Positions 18,004-26,663 of a DNA stretch of 64,000 bases are shown piece after piece. The stretch's first letter is position 1; each line of letters begins with the position of its first letter. The notes under the pieces are model-generated. The model did not search any database and was not told where the DNA came from. It was given only the letters and a program-made list of their open reading frames with translations. This stretch comes from Echinicola pacifica DSM 19836. Its GTDB lineage: Bacteria > Bacteroidota > Bacteroidia > Cytophagales > Cyclobacteriaceae. A program made the position numbers and the translations under genes. Where the stretch lies: contig NZ_KB890754.1 of NCBI RefSeq assembly GCF_000373245.1, forward strand, positions 179,635-243,634, given 5' to 3'.

Positions 18004-18535
18004 TGGTGCAGTTTTTTGTACCCAGGAGACCATATCTTTTACCCTCAATAATGACGTAATTGGCTCTGATTTTCCCATTATCATACCATAGTTTTTGTAC
18101 TCCTTCTTCTTGACCATCTTTAAAATGTGCTAGGTGAATTAGATTTCCACTTTCATTCCACTCCTTCATTTCCCCGTCATAGGCGTCATCAGTAGCGGTA
18201 AAATGAAATCTCTTATTTCCGTTTTGATAATAGGCGATCTGTTCTCCATTCTTCTTGCCCGCGAGGTAATTTCTCACTTCCATTAGTTGGTTAGCGTGGT
18301 ACCATTTTTTTGATTTCCCCTCTTTTAGACCATTTACATAGGTCTCCACCAGGACAGTGTCCGTAGATTCAGGAAAAAGCTCATAGGCTAAGCCCGTGAA
18401 TTTACTACCGTCCTTAAGGGTAAGGCCCTCTTTTTCGGTGATTTGTGACTTTTTACTTACCACACCAGGACTGGGTTTTGGAGGGCTGCATTGGAAGAGG
18501 ACCAGGAGGAGAATAAAGTATATTATCCTACTCAT
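17972..18535 (-). CDS. MORN-repeat lipoprotein (YwqK-like)
   Basis: A 187-residue lipoprotein with the signal MSRIIYFILLLVLFQCS (lipobox Cys16). It is built from MORN-type repeats, each with a YxNGxxxG core: ETYVNGLKEGKSKKWY, LAGKKNGEQIAYYQNGNKR, AHFKDGQEEGVQKLWYDNGK. Databases often label such proteins YwqK-type antitoxins; that name is not evidence of toxin-antitoxin function, and an envelope location argues against it. The start overlaps the YHYH gene stop by four bases (ATGA), so translation is coupled. The last residues, CTNVSDSVFVAQ, fall in the overlap with the SCO gene. Function unknown; a structural or binding role in the envelope with its two neighbours is plausible. Confidence 0.85.
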   Translation of the reverse strand: MSRIIYFILLLVLFQCSPPKPSPGVVSKKSQITEKEGLTLKDGSKFTGLAYELFPESTDTVLVETYVNGLKEGKSKKWYHANQLMEVRNYLAGKKNGEQIAYYQNGNKRFHFTATDDAYDGEMKEWNESGNLIHLAHFKDGQEEGVQKLWYDNGKIRANYVIIEGKRYGLLGTKNCTNVSDSVFVAQ

Positions 18536-19278
18536 TGGCTGACGGTGCCAGGGCTTCCAAAGAATCCATTGCCATTGATATAAGGGGCTGTATTGGTAAT
18601 ATGGTAATGGTAAATGCCCTCTGGGAAGTCCTCGGTGGCATGGCTATGACCGTGGAAATCATCCAGGTCGGTGACCTCAATCCCATTTTCCTCAGGACCA
18701 TAGACAGGAAATCCATCAAGCAAGAAGCCCATCAAGGCCGATCTGCTGGCCTTCACTTCGGTGAGATAGAGGGGCTCGATATGATAGTGATAATTGCCAT
18801 GTCCAGCAGGATGCCCCCAGTATTGATCAAAACTCTTAAACTCATCGGTGAGTGGTCGGTTTGGACCCGCATATTGGTTAAAAAACGGCACGCCATTGAT
18901 CGAGACTCCAATTGGGCCTAGGGGCGTAGAGGAGTGATTGGAGGCTTCTGTCGGATTAAGGGGGATTTTGAAGGTATAGTCAAAATCATAAATGGCATTG
19001 GGGTTTTTGGTGAAATCGTAGCCTTCAAATGTCGTCCCACTAAATGGCTCATACAGGTCGTTTGAGGTGGAGTAATAGACACTTTTATGGTCCGGCAGGC
19101 CATTTGTTTTAATATAAATATAGGTGCCATCACTGGTAATGCTGCTGGCTCCGTAGATTTTTCGGTAAACTTCAGGAACCTCATAGCTGGTACTTTCCTT
19201 GGCATTGGAATCAATGCAACTGACAAATGCGGTTATAATAAAAAGTACTACCGCAGTATTCAGAATGTTCAATTTCAT
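18532..19278 (-). CDS. YHYH-domain lipoprotein
   Basis: A 248-residue lipoprotein (signal ending AFVSC) of the YHYH family. It shows the two name-giving motifs: HGNYHYH near the middle and GIYHYH near the C terminus, plus DDFHGHSHAT between them and the LLDGFPVYGP segment typical of the family. The dense His clusters could bind a transition metal such as copper. The family function is not established to my knowledge. It is the first gene of an operon with the MORN and SCO lipoproteins, with a 4-base overlap to the next gene; a copper-binding SCO protein downstream supports a metal-related role by context only. Confidence 0.85.
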   Translation of the reverse strand: MKLNILNTAVVLFIITAFVSCIDSNAKESTSYEVPEVYRKIYGASSITSDGTYIYIKTNGLPDHKSVYYSTSNDLYEPFSGTTFEGYDFTKNPNAIYDFDYTFKIPLNPTEASNHSSTPLGPIGVSINGVPFFNQYAGPNRPLTDEFKSFDQYWGHPAGHGNYHYHIEPLYLTEVKASRSALMGFLLDGFPVYGPEENGIEVTDLDDFHGHSHATEDFPEGIYHYHITNTAPYINGNGFFGSPGTVSQ

Positions 19279-19405
19279 ATCTTCTGGTTTTATGATATGT
19301 CTTTTTAGACCAGCATAGGGGCGAAGGGTTTAATAGGGACGAAATAATATTTCTAATTTCTTCAAATAACCTACTGTTTCAAGGACTCTTTGAAGGAGAG
19401 TATTT

Positions 19406-20305
19406 TTACATTTTGGAGCGGAAAATACCTTTTATAGTATCGATTTCTGTTTTGAATTTCGGGGTTTTTTGAGTGGCAAAATAAAGCGTGTTTTCCACGG
19501 CTGCTCTTCCTTTCCACACCAGATTCATTTTCCCGGAACTTAGGGAGCTGTTCACTAAAAAGTCCGGTACCACCGCCAATCCATTATTATCATGTAAGCA
19601 ACGGATGATCGAGCTGATATTGGGAAGGATATAATTTGGCTTGAAGTCAGGCCTTTTATTGAAATTTTCGAACCAGTATCTCTCAAAATGCTCCATTTCA
19701 TTGGAGGCGCAATACCAAATATTGGCTTTTAGCCGCTTTTCTAGGGCTTTAATATCGTCCTGCTCAATGAGGGATCTCATTTCTTCCAATGGGGTTTGGC
19801 TGCCGGCCACCAGGATAATCGTTTCCTTCGAAAAAGCTTCATACTGGATCTGCGCAGTTTTATCCTTATTAATGCTGGGGGTAATCACCAAGTCCAAAAT
19901 CCCACTTTCAAGGTCCTTTATTAGGTCAGGATGCTTCCCGAATTTGGCGATTAGGTTAAAGGGCAATTGGGAGATCTCCGATTCTAGAATGGCCTGAAAA
20001 GTCTCAGTACACATACCAATATTTACTGAGGGGATATGTTCCTTTGAAGTCTTCTTAAAATGTTGCTCCGCCTTTTCCAGCTTTTCTATGGCCTCTTTTA
20101 TATAATTATATAGCTGCTTGCCTTCCTCTGTGGGAATCATCCGCCGGGAAGTGCGCTCAAATAACTGCCTTCCTACATAAGCCTCGAGCGAGTTTAGATG
20201 TAAGCTAACGCCAGGCTGAGAACTGTAAAGCGATTCCGCTGCCTTGGTAAGAGTTTGCTTTTCAACTATTGCGATGAAGGTTCGGTACCATTCCAGATTT
20301 ACCAT
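19406..20305 (-). CDS. LysR-family transcriptional regulator
   Basis: A 299-residue LysR regulator. The winged helix-turn-helix is at the N terminus (about 1-60, WYRTFIAIVEKQTLTKAAESLYSSQPGVSLHLNSLE), and an effector-binding domain fills about 90-299. The ATG at 20305 is chosen; a TTG at 20326 would lie in the palindromic operator. It is divergent from an mdaB-like gene, and a LysR-mdaB arrangement is a recurrent one in which the regulator responds to quinones or oxidants. The perfect palindrome next to its start points to autoregulation and to control of its neighbour. Confidence 0.92.
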   Translation of the reverse strand: MVNLEWYRTFIAIVEKQTLTKAAESLYSSQPGVSLHLNSLEAYVGRQLFERTSRRMIPTEEGKQLYNYIKEAIEKLEKAEQHFKKTSKEHIPSVNIGMCTETFQAILESEISQLPFNLIAKFGKHPDLIKDLESGILDLVITPSINKDKTAQIQYEAFSKETIILVAGSQTPLEEMRSLIEQDDIKALEKRLKANIWYCASNEMEHFERYWFENFNKRPDFKPNYILPNISSIIRCLHDNNGLAVVPDFLVNSSLSSGKMNLVWKGRAAVENTLYFATQKTPKFKTEIDTIKGIFRSKM

Positions 20306-20306
20306 A

Positions 20307-20375
20307 GTATCATATTTATGATACAAATATATAATTTATATTATTTTTATAATAGAAGTAGAGCTGGTAATTTTG
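20307..20375. promoter_or_regulatory. LysR operator palindrome and mdaB promoter
   Basis: GTATCATA-TT-TATGATAC (20307-20324) is a perfect 18-base palindrome of the LysR ATC-N-GAT type, directly next to the LysR start codon. A second one, TATTAT-TTTT-ATAATA (20339-20354), covers the expected -33 region of the divergent gene. TAATTTTG (20368-20375) matches the -7 box of mdaB and ends 19 bases before its ATG. Confidence 0.7.
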
Positions 20376-20394
20376 TGTTATTATTAAAAATGAA

Positions 20395-20991
20395 ATGATT
20401 ATGACAAATGTTTTTATCATCAATGGTGGCCACCCGTTTGCACATTCACCTGGTGAGTTTAATGCCACTTTATTAGAAAAAACCAGCAGCTACTTATCCT
20501 CAAAAGACTGCTATGCGGTCCAGACCAGCAGTGTGGGAGAGAAGTATGATGTATTGGAGGAGGTGGAGAAGTTCAAATGGGCCGACATTATTGTTTATCA
20601 TACTCCCATTTGGTGGTTTCAATTACCTTTTGGCTTTAAGGAATATATCGATAGGGTGATCACTGCGGGACATCAGAGGGGTATCTATGATAGTGATGGG
20701 AGAAGCAGTAAAAACCCGGCAATCAACTATGGTACAGGAGGCAGATTGCAAGGGAAGAAATATATCGTAACCACCAGCTGGAATGCTCCAAAGGAAGCTT
20801 TTGAGCTGGAGGGGGAATTCTTTAGGCAGCAGTCTGTAGATGATAGTATCCTTTTTGGATTTCACCGGATGAATGCCTTCATAGGACTTGAAAGGCTTGC
20901 CTCCATGCATTTTCATGATGTGGAAAAGAATGCTGATATCCCTCAGGAACTAGAGAGGTATGCGCTTTTCCTCGAAAAAATGTTTTCATAA
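20395..20991 (+). CDS. mdaB: NAD(P)H quinone oxidoreductase, MdaB-like
   Basis: A flavodoxin-fold FAD enzyme that reduces quinones by two electrons. The 198 residues are close to E. coli MdaB (193) and share its landmarks: FIINGGHPFAHSPGEFN at the flavin-phosphate end, ADIIVYHTPIWWFQLPFGFKEYIDRV, a YGTGGRLQGKKY segment and TTSWNAPKEAF. The ATG at 20395 or a second ATG two codons later may be used. It is controlled by the divergent LysR gene judging from the shared operator region. Identification by memory of the MdaB sequence is strong. Confidence 0.9.
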   Translation: MIMTNVFIINGGHPFAHSPGEFNATLLEKTSSYLSSKDCYAVQTSSVGEKYDVLEEVEKFKWADIIVYHTPIWWFQLPFGFKEYIDRVITAGHQRGIYDSDGRSSKNPAINYGTGGRLQGKKYIVTTSWNAPKEAFELEGEFFRQQSVDDSILFGFHRMNAFIGLERLASMHFHDVEKNADIPQELERYALFLEKMFS

Positions 20992-21144
20992 TTGAAGATA
21001 ATAGGAAAAGCCAGACCCTAGTATGCAAGCTTGATGGGGGATAAATGCTTAATTAAGGTAATAAAATGTAGATGGTAATCTATTGAAAAATAGAGGTTTA
21101 TTGTTTTTTGCTTAAAACAAAAATTAGATCAACGTTTTTGATAT

Positions 21145-21180
21145 ATTGGATGGTAATACCCTTGGGTATTGCCGTCCAAT
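21145..21180. promoter_or_regulatory. Strong hairpin just before the next gene
   Basis: ATTGGATGGTAATACCC (21145-21161) pairs with GGGTATTGCCGTCCAAT (21164-21180) over 17 bases, with two G-T pairs and a two-base loop. It ends 15 bases before the start codon at 21196 and has no T run, so it is more likely a leader structure or operator than a terminator of mdaB. Confidence 0.6.
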
Positions 21181-21195
21181 TAAATTCGTTACTCT

Positions 21196-21606
21196 ATGAA
21201 AATATTTATAATTTTTGCCGCTTGTCTCTTTTTAGGTTTAGGGAATCTTCGTGCTCAAAATAAAATCGACAAGCATCATTTTCCCGAAACGAGTGTTTTT
21301 TCTGATTTTGAAGAGCTAGGGATTCTGAAAACTGATTTCGTGGAGATATATGGTTATCCCACCTTCAAGGAAATGTACCTCAATGATGCTCAGGAAAAGG
21401 TAAATGTTTACCACTATATAGAGCATTTACTCAAAAAACTTAAATCAGGATTGAGAACAGACAATATCTATATTGAAGTGAGGACTAGCTTCACCTTTGT
21501 AAATGAAGAATTGGTAGATCAAAGAAGTGAGATCGTGGTAGAGCCGCTGGGTATAAACCAATTATTGCAAGATTTGACTGTTAGGGAAGATCCCGAGGAA
21601 GATTGA
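21196..21606 (+). CDS. Secreted protein of unknown function
   Basis: A 136-residue protein with a clear signal peptide (MKIFIIFAACLFLGLGNLRAQ), so it is exported to the periplasm or beyond. The mature part has no cysteine. It looks mixed alpha/beta, with TDNIYIEVRTSFTFVNEELVDQRSEIVVEPLG as a likely beta region and a disordered acidic end (REDPEED). I recognise no family. It stands alone behind a strong leader hairpin and is followed by more than 300 bases of non-coding DNA. Confidence 0.7.
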   Translation: MKIFIIFAACLFLGLGNLRAQNKIDKHHFPETSVFSDFEELGILKTDFVEIYGYPTFKEMYLNDAQEKVNVYHYIEHLLKKLKSGLRTDNIYIEVRTSFTFVNEELVDQRSEIVVEPLGINQLLQDLTVREDPEED

Positions 21607-21934
21607 GACCTATATATTGCATCAATCCAATCCTTTTAAATAGGTCTTTGCGAAAAAGTATCTTTTATCGGGCTAAGCTTGATCATCGCTAAAAAGCCGT
21701 TTGGTCAAGGGATTTATTTTCTTTAATGTAGCAATGCTTAGCATCAATGTAAGCGCTTCATGGCTTCCATTATTTCGCTGTTTGTGCGAGCTTTTAGCAA
21801 TCACTTATCAATTATTTGGATTTTTTGAGTAGTATCATCGCTTTTGTCGGTCAATTTTAGCATTTTAGAGGGAATAATCGGATTTTTAACCTCATAAGGA
21901 TATATAAAATATATGGAGGAGATGATATGATGGA
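21607..21934. other. Intergenic region
   Basis: 328 bases with no open frame worth calling and no clear terminator. A purine-rich GGAGGAGA lies about 15 bases before the ATG at 21935, a rather Shine-Dalgarno-like sequence for this phylum. Confidence 0.3.
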
Positions 21935-23206
21935 ATGTCTAAGGCCTATCAAAATTTAGTTTTGTCAGTCTGTACGGGGTATAGAGGCTTCTGCACCTTG
22001 GCTTTTCTATTTTTTATTTCTATAAATGTCATGGCGCAAAATGCCATAATGGTGCCGCAGTCAAAGGACGAAAAGGCTGGTATAAACTCTCGGAAGTATG
22101 AACATCGTCTTGGTATAGAAAACCGGATGGCCTATGTATTTCCTACGAAGTCATTCTTTCAGGGAGAGGAAAGTTTAGAGTTGACCTCATTTTCGTATTC
22201 TCCTCATTTAAGATTTTCATTCCATTTGCCAGCTCATTCGCCATTGAAGCCCTTATATGGCGATAGCTATTGGGGAATAGGCCTTAGTCAGTTTTATTTT
22301 GGTAATAAGAATGAGCTTGGGAACCCATTCGCCCTTTATATATTTCAGGGGACCAGGTTGGCCTCTTTGGGTCGGAAGATACAGTTGAACTTTGAGTGGA
22401 ATTTTGGCGTGTCTGGAGGATGGCAGCCTTATGATATAGAAAACAACCCCAATAATAAGGTGGTGGGATCCAGATTTAACGCTTATATAAATACCGGCTT
22501 GGTTTTAAATTGGCAGCTTAGCGATTTTGTGTCCATGGAATTGGGCTCTGATCTTACACATTTCAGCAATGGAAACACCCAATACCCCAATTCGGGATTG
22601 AATATGGTGGGTGGAAAACTGGGGATTACCTATAAACTTGATACCCGATCGCAACTGCCGAAAGCAGCGCAGTCTGTGGCGGAATTTCAGCCACATATAA
22701 GTTATGATGTGATCGCCTATGGCTCGTGGAGGAAGAAGGGGGTGGAAGTTTATGGCTCCAAAATTCCCTCCCCATATACCTATACCGTGATGGGGATGAA
22801 TCTTAGCGCTTTATATAATTTCACCTATAAATTCCGAGCAGGACTATCGCTGGATCCCCTGTATGATGGCAGTGCCAATGTCTATGGTGAGCCGATTATT
22901 GTGGGGCCACGAGAGCCTAATCCTGGGCCGATAATTGTTCAGCCCCCCTTTGGGAATCGCCTGGCATTGGGGCTCTCTGCGCGGTCAGAATTGGTATTAC
23001 CCGTTTTTACTATCGGTATGGGGATAGGCAGAAATGTCCTCCGTGGAGGAAAAGACTTTGATGGCACCTATCAGGTTTTTTGGGTAAAAGCCCGCACCAG
23101 CAAGACCTCCTTCATTCATGTAGGTTATAATCTCAAAGATTTCGAGGAGGCAAATTTTCTGATGTTAGGATTGGGATTTACGCTGAATAACCAAAGGCCA
23201 GACTGA
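21935..23206 (+). CDS. PagL-like acyloxyacyl hydrolase / lipid A deacylase
   Basis: A 423-residue outer-membrane-type protein. Hydrophobic residues about 18-34 end in NVMAQ, a likely signal-peptidase site, which makes the signal peptide unusually long. The body alternates hydrophobic and polar residues as in a beta barrel. HFSNGNTQYPNSGLN (His209, Ser211, Asn212) matches the catalytic His-Ser region of PagL, which removes the 3-O acyl chain from lipid A. PagL itself is only about 180 residues, so the extra 200 C-terminal residues, including a Pro-rich GPREPNPGPIIVQPP segment, are a Bacteroidota-type extension. Catalysis is likely but unproven. Confidence 0.72.
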   Translation: MSKAYQNLVLSVCTGYRGFCTLAFLFFISINVMAQNAIMVPQSKDEKAGINSRKYEHRLGIENRMAYVFPTKSFFQGEESLELTSFSYSPHLRFSFHLPAHSPLKPLYGDSYWGIGLSQFYFGNKNELGNPFALYIFQGTRLASLGRKIQLNFEWNFGVSGGWQPYDIENNPNNKVVGSRFNAYINTGLVLNWQLSDFVSMELGSDLTHFSNGNTQYPNSGLNMVGGKLGITYKLDTRSQLPKAAQSVAEFQPHISYDVIAYGSWRKKGVEVYGSKIPSPYTYTVMGMNLSALYNFTYKFRAGLSLDPLYDGSANVYGEPIIVGPREPNPGPIIVQPPFGNRLALGLSARSELVLPVFTIGMGIGRNVLRGGKDFDGTYQVFWVKARTSKTSFIHVGYNLKDFEEANFLMLGLGFTLNNQRPD

Positions 23207-23274
23207 GCTATTTCTTCTTAGATGATTCTTAATTATGGAAAGGCATTTCTTTTTACCAGTTTATGTGATATTCT

Positions 23275-23787
23275 TTAACCTATTAGCTGACCATACAGCT
23301 TCCTTATCCTATCGAGATCTGGCAGAGTTGTCCATTCATGGAAATGATTCAATTGCCATTTTTGGCTGGTTTGTGCTTGCTTGCTCGTGGGGATATCCCA
23401 GCTGGGGTAGGTTCTAAAGGCTCTTTTACCTTCTTTGGTCGCTGTGGATAGGATTCCTTTTTGATGAAGAATTGATTTTGGGAAGATAAATTGACCTTTC
23501 TGATCAGCGGTAAAAACATTCACCAGCAAAAAGTCAAAAGGATCATTGCTGCTTAAAGGCTCTATTGGCCCATTATCCAGCCTTTTCCAACAGGTGACAA
23601 ACTGCCCTGTTTTCCTGGGAGTGATTTTGGCATTTCTACTGATTATCCTAAGGTCTTTCACCTTAAATTGGCAGGCTTTATATTCGACACTTTCTAGAGC
23701 TACTTCATAGTGAGAAATAGCCCATCCCAAATAATCATAAAGGTCCAAATGGATATGGGAATAGGGGCTGGGCATGGCTTGTTTCAT
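23275..23787 (-). CDS. MepB-family protein
   Basis: A 170-residue soluble protein of the MepB family (PF08877), named after the third gene of the staphylococcal mepRAB efflux operon. Family features are YKACQFKVKDLRIISRNAKITPRKTGQFVTCWKR in the N-terminal half (a strand-rich, basic segment) and FDFLLVNVFTADQKGQFIFPKSIL followed by GKRAFRTYPSWD. Biochemical function is unknown. No MATE transporter or MarR regulator is nearby, so it stands apart from the mep context. It converges with the PagL-like gene. Confidence 0.85.
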   Translation of the reverse strand: MKQAMPSPYSHIHLDLYDYLGWAISHYEVALESVEYKACQFKVKDLRIISRNAKITPRKTGQFVTCWKRLDNGPIEPLSSNDPFDFLLVNVFTADQKGQFIFPKSILHQKGILSTATKEGKRAFRTYPSWDIPTSKQAQTSQKWQLNHFHEWTTLPDLDRIRKLYGQLIG

Positions 23788-24004
23788 TTGCTATTGTACC
23801 TTGAAGATGAACTATTCCCTCAACAATATTAAGCTAGGAAAGAGGTGATTGAATCTATTAGAGCATTTTATTTATGACCAAAAGTAACGCTTGTGGGCAG
23901 AAATGGCCTTCCCATAAGCCTTATGCTTCCTACAGTTGGATCGCTTAAATGGTGCATAAATATCCTGATAAAATAGGTAGGGGGCATCGGTAATTTTTTA
24001 GAGG

Positions 24005-24730
24005 TTACACCATTGCTCCATTGGCACCGATCACTTGGCCTGAGATCCATTTAGAGTCATCACTTGCCAGGAAAAGTACTACTCTGGCAATATCGATAGG
24101 ATCTGCCAAACGGTTAAAGGCATTCATCCCAGCTAGTTTTTGGATGAATTCTTCTGATTTACCATTCAGAAATAATTCAGTACTGGTAGGGCCTGGGGCT
24201 ATGGCATTGACGGAGATTCCTCGGCCGATTTCTTTGGAGAAAACTCTGGTCATTTGTTCCACCGCAGCTTTGGAGGCGGAATATAGCGCATAGCTGGGGA
24301 GCATGAGTTTTACGGTGCTGGAAGAAACATTGATTATTATGCCATTATCTGCTAGTTTCTCGGAGGCCTCTTTTAAGGTGTGGAATACCCCTTTGACGTT
24401 GATGTCAAATAGCTTGGTGAAATCTTCCTCTGTATTGTCTTTTAGGGCTTTGGTGACTAGGACGCCAGCATTATTTATGAGCACATCCACTTTTCCATAG
24501 TGCTGTATCGTTTTGTCAAACAAGCCTTTTACTTGGTCTTTTTGGCTGACATCGGCCTGGATGGCGAGTGCCTTCCCTCCAGCATTGTTTATTTGAAGTA
24601 CCGTTTCCTCCGCTTCTTTGGCACTACTGGAATAGTTTACCACCACCCTGGCTCCCTCTTTTGCCAATAAAACTGCTATTTCTTTTCCTATTCCTCTTGA
24701 TGCGCCAGTTATAATGATGACTTTATCCAT
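24005..24730 (-). CDS. Short-chain dehydrogenase/reductase
   Basis: A 241-residue classical SDR oxidoreductase. The nucleotide-binding motif is TGASRGIG (residues 8-15), the NAG motif LINNAGVL lies near 88, and the catalytic triad is Ser (NVSSSTVKL), Tyr and Lys in YSASKAAVE. A basic position after the glycine motif (VVVNYSSSAKEAEE) suggests NADP(H). The C-terminal NGKSEEF and SDDSKWISGQVIGANGAMV are typical of the FabG/glucose-dehydrogenase branch. The substrate cannot be read from sequence. It appears monocistronic. Confidence 0.9.
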   Translation of the reverse strand: MDKVIIITGASRGIGKEIAVLLAKEGARVVVNYSSSAKEAEETVLQINNAGGKALAIQADVSQKDQVKGLFDKTIQHYGKVDVLINNAGVLVTKALKDNTEEDFTKLFDINVKGVFHTLKEASEKLADNGIIINVSSSTVKLMLPSYALYSASKAAVEQMTRVFSKEIGRGISVNAIAPGPTSTELFLNGKSEEFIQKLAGMNAFNRLADPIDIARVVLFLASDDSKWISGQVIGANGAMV

Positions 24731-25002
24731 ATGAATGTTGATTGATCGTAAAATTGGTATTTTGATGAATGAAGAAGGTTAGCTCGGGTTTTTAAGAGTC
24801 CTTTACACGCCATGAAGATAGCTGTGGAAGTATAGTTTCTATGAATGTTGATATTGGGAGTAGTAAACTTTTGCTCCTCTGTATCGCTTAAGCAATGTAG
24901 TGAAAAATACATTTTTTACAGGAAATTAAACAGGTGTTTATTGATAAATTGAAAAATCAATTCCTGATAAATCAGCTTGAAGGTTGATCTCCACCGCAGG
25001 TT
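24731..25002. other. Intergenic region
   Basis: No gene is visible between the SDR start and the degraded gene that follows. A 67-codon minus frame across the SDR start has no support. Confidence 0.3.
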
Positions 25003-25250
25003 TTAAGACCCACTAGGTTTCCATTCGTTCCCCGTGTACTCCACAATCACGGGATATTTCTCGCCTTTCTTATAGCTCGATGGAAGGTATAAAGAATAAT
25101 AAAGCTCAGGGATGCCCCAGGATCAGGCTATTCCCTGACGCGAAAACTTGCTTGCGGAGCTTGATCTAACATTGCTGGTACCTTAAGGGTCTGGGTAAAC
25201 CTTAATGAAATACTACTGAAGCTTAACCCGGTGATAAAAAATATTTTCAT
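25003..25250 (-). pseudogene. Truncated, frame-broken hydrolase gene
   Basis: The minus strand starts with ATG at 25250 and a signal-peptide-like stretch (MKIFFITGLSFSSISL), but the frame ends at a TAG about 40 codons later. In another frame, 39 residues follow (25122-25006): SWGIPELYYSLYLPSSYKKG, then EKYPVIVEYTGNEWKPSGS, then a stop at 25005-25003. The second piece resembles the N-terminal part of secreted alpha/beta hydrolases (esterase or PHB-depolymerase-like), where the YPVIVEYTGN strand is followed by a GSTG loop and several hundred more residues. Here the gene ends at that loop. So the start, one conserved strand and a broken frame remain; the catalytic part is gone. Family assignment is from memory. 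Confidence 0.6.
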
Positions 25251-25415
25251 CTGAATAGTTTTTATCGACGGATAGGGTTGCTTTTGATCCTCTAAAAATG
25301 ACATGAACTTATAGGTGTTTTTTTTAAATAAGTTAATATTCAGCTACTGAGGCGTAGGAACTATTTTGAACATCCTTATTGCTATAATGAACCAGAATTT
25401 ATAGTAAAACCACAC

Positions 25416-26249
25416 TTATTTTTTCCAGTCCTGCAGCCGATCCAGATAAAGGTAAGACTCCACGAATTTTCGGTGTTCTATGCTGCTTAGCTTCTCCAAG
25501 AGCTCCAGTGAGGAGATGTAAGAGGCCAAATTACCATTGGAAGAAAGGAATTTCCCGTCTTCCATATAGCTGACACTCTCATCGTCCTGCACTTTTAGGT
25601 TGGGGTAATTTTTCTGCAAATCCTCTCCACCACCTATCCAGGTCACAATTTTCTTTCCGTCTGCGATTCCCGATTCCCCAATTAATGTTGCACCCGCGCA
25701 ATTGCTTACTGTATAATCTGTATTACTATTTTGGCTTTTTATAAAATTTACCAAATTTTGATTTTTTACCTGAAGAGACATATCATAAGCACTCGGGACA
25801 ATAAGAATATCCAGCTGAGGAGAATTTTCTAAGGTATAATCTGGAAACATTTTTAAACCTTCCTCGCTTACAATGAAATCATAATTTTCGGCAATGGTGA
25901 TGACATTAAAAAGTGCTTTACCATCCTCTGTTAGCTTGGTAAATACATCCATTGGAGCAGTAAGCTCTGTCGTTAGCACATTATCGTACATCAGAAGACC
26001 TATAATTGGCAAATTAGGGTCTAATTTCTTTAGTTTCTTAGACAATTCCCCCTTCTGACCCTCCGTGAGTAAGATCAGTCCATGGTCTGTATTTCTCTTT
26101 AAAATCCTGGGACTGCAGCTAGCCACTGAATCGGAAGCTAACTCTTCAAGATTTTTGGAAAGTGGAACTGCTGAATCATCTGTTTTTTCTGATTGGCAGC
26201 TCAGTAGAAGAAGGGCAGGAAGGATGGTTAATATTGTAGTGATTTTCAT
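25416..26249 (-). CDS. DJ-1/PfpI-family lipoprotein
   Basis: A 277-residue lipoprotein (lipobox LLLSC, Cys18) with a DJ-1/PfpI glutamine-amidotransferase-like domain from about residue 80. The family nucleophile-elbow Cys lies in TVSNCAGATLIGESGIADGKKIVTW, and the LLMYDNVLTTELTAPMDVF segment is the first strand and the Glu-bearing loop. Related proteins are chaperone-like, hydrolytic or isonitrile-hydratase-like, and a cell-envelope anchored member is less common. A C-terminal helical tail (SLELLEKLSSIEHRKFVESYLYLDRL) is an addition to the core. The substrate is unknown. It seems to be transcribed alone. Confidence 0.85.
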   Translation of the reverse strand: MKITTILTILPALLLLSCQSEKTDDSAVPLSKNLEELASDSVASCSPRILKRNTDHGLILLTEGQKGELSKKLKKLDPNLPIIGLLMYDNVLTTELTAPMDVFTKLTEDGKALFNVITIAENYDFIVSEEGLKMFPDYTLENSPQLDILIVPSAYDMSLQVKNQNLVNFIKSQNSNTDYTVSNCAGATLIGESGIADGKKIVTWIGGGEDLQKNYPNLKVQDDESVSYMEDGKFLSSNGNLASYISSLELLEKLSSIEHRKFVESYLYLDRLQDWKK

Positions 26250-26663
26250 TAGCTAGGAGCTTAAGGTTATCTTTTCATAGTCAAATTTGTAAGTCGTCAA
26301 GCTTAGCGATTGGTAGAAAGCTGGCAAGTAAGCGGAATATAGACCAATTTATTATCCGATCCAATGTCACTTATTTTTGATTGGGACAATTATCCACTTG
26401 ATTAATGAAAGGCCTCTACTAGTTCCCTTTGTACTTAGAAGGATTACATTTTTTGCCCCTGCTAAAGAATTATATTATATCCTTCATAGGCTATCAAAGT
26501 CAGTCAACTTAAATTCAATAATATTATATAAAGGCTGAGACTACTTTATGAATAGCAGGCTGCTTTACTTTTGCTTTTCACTCTATAAATGACCCAATAA
26601 TGACATAGATGGAAGGAGGTATTAGGAAGCGCAGGGGGGGCATTAGCCACTTTATAAGCATAA
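26250..26663. other. Intergenic region between the DJ-1 gene and susD
   Basis: About 410 bases, AT-rich, with no credible gene. It presumably holds the promoter of the DJ-1-like gene at the low-coordinate end and the end of the susCD transcript at the other. Confidence 0.3.

Noticed and set aside
17972-18535. Toxin-antitoxin system because of the YwqK-like MORN repeats
   Set aside because: No toxin gene is nearby and the protein is a lipoprotein; the label comes from naming habit only.
20306-20326. TTG start of the LysR gene
   Set aside because: The extension is encoded by the palindromic operator, and an ATG at 20305 gives the standard N terminus.
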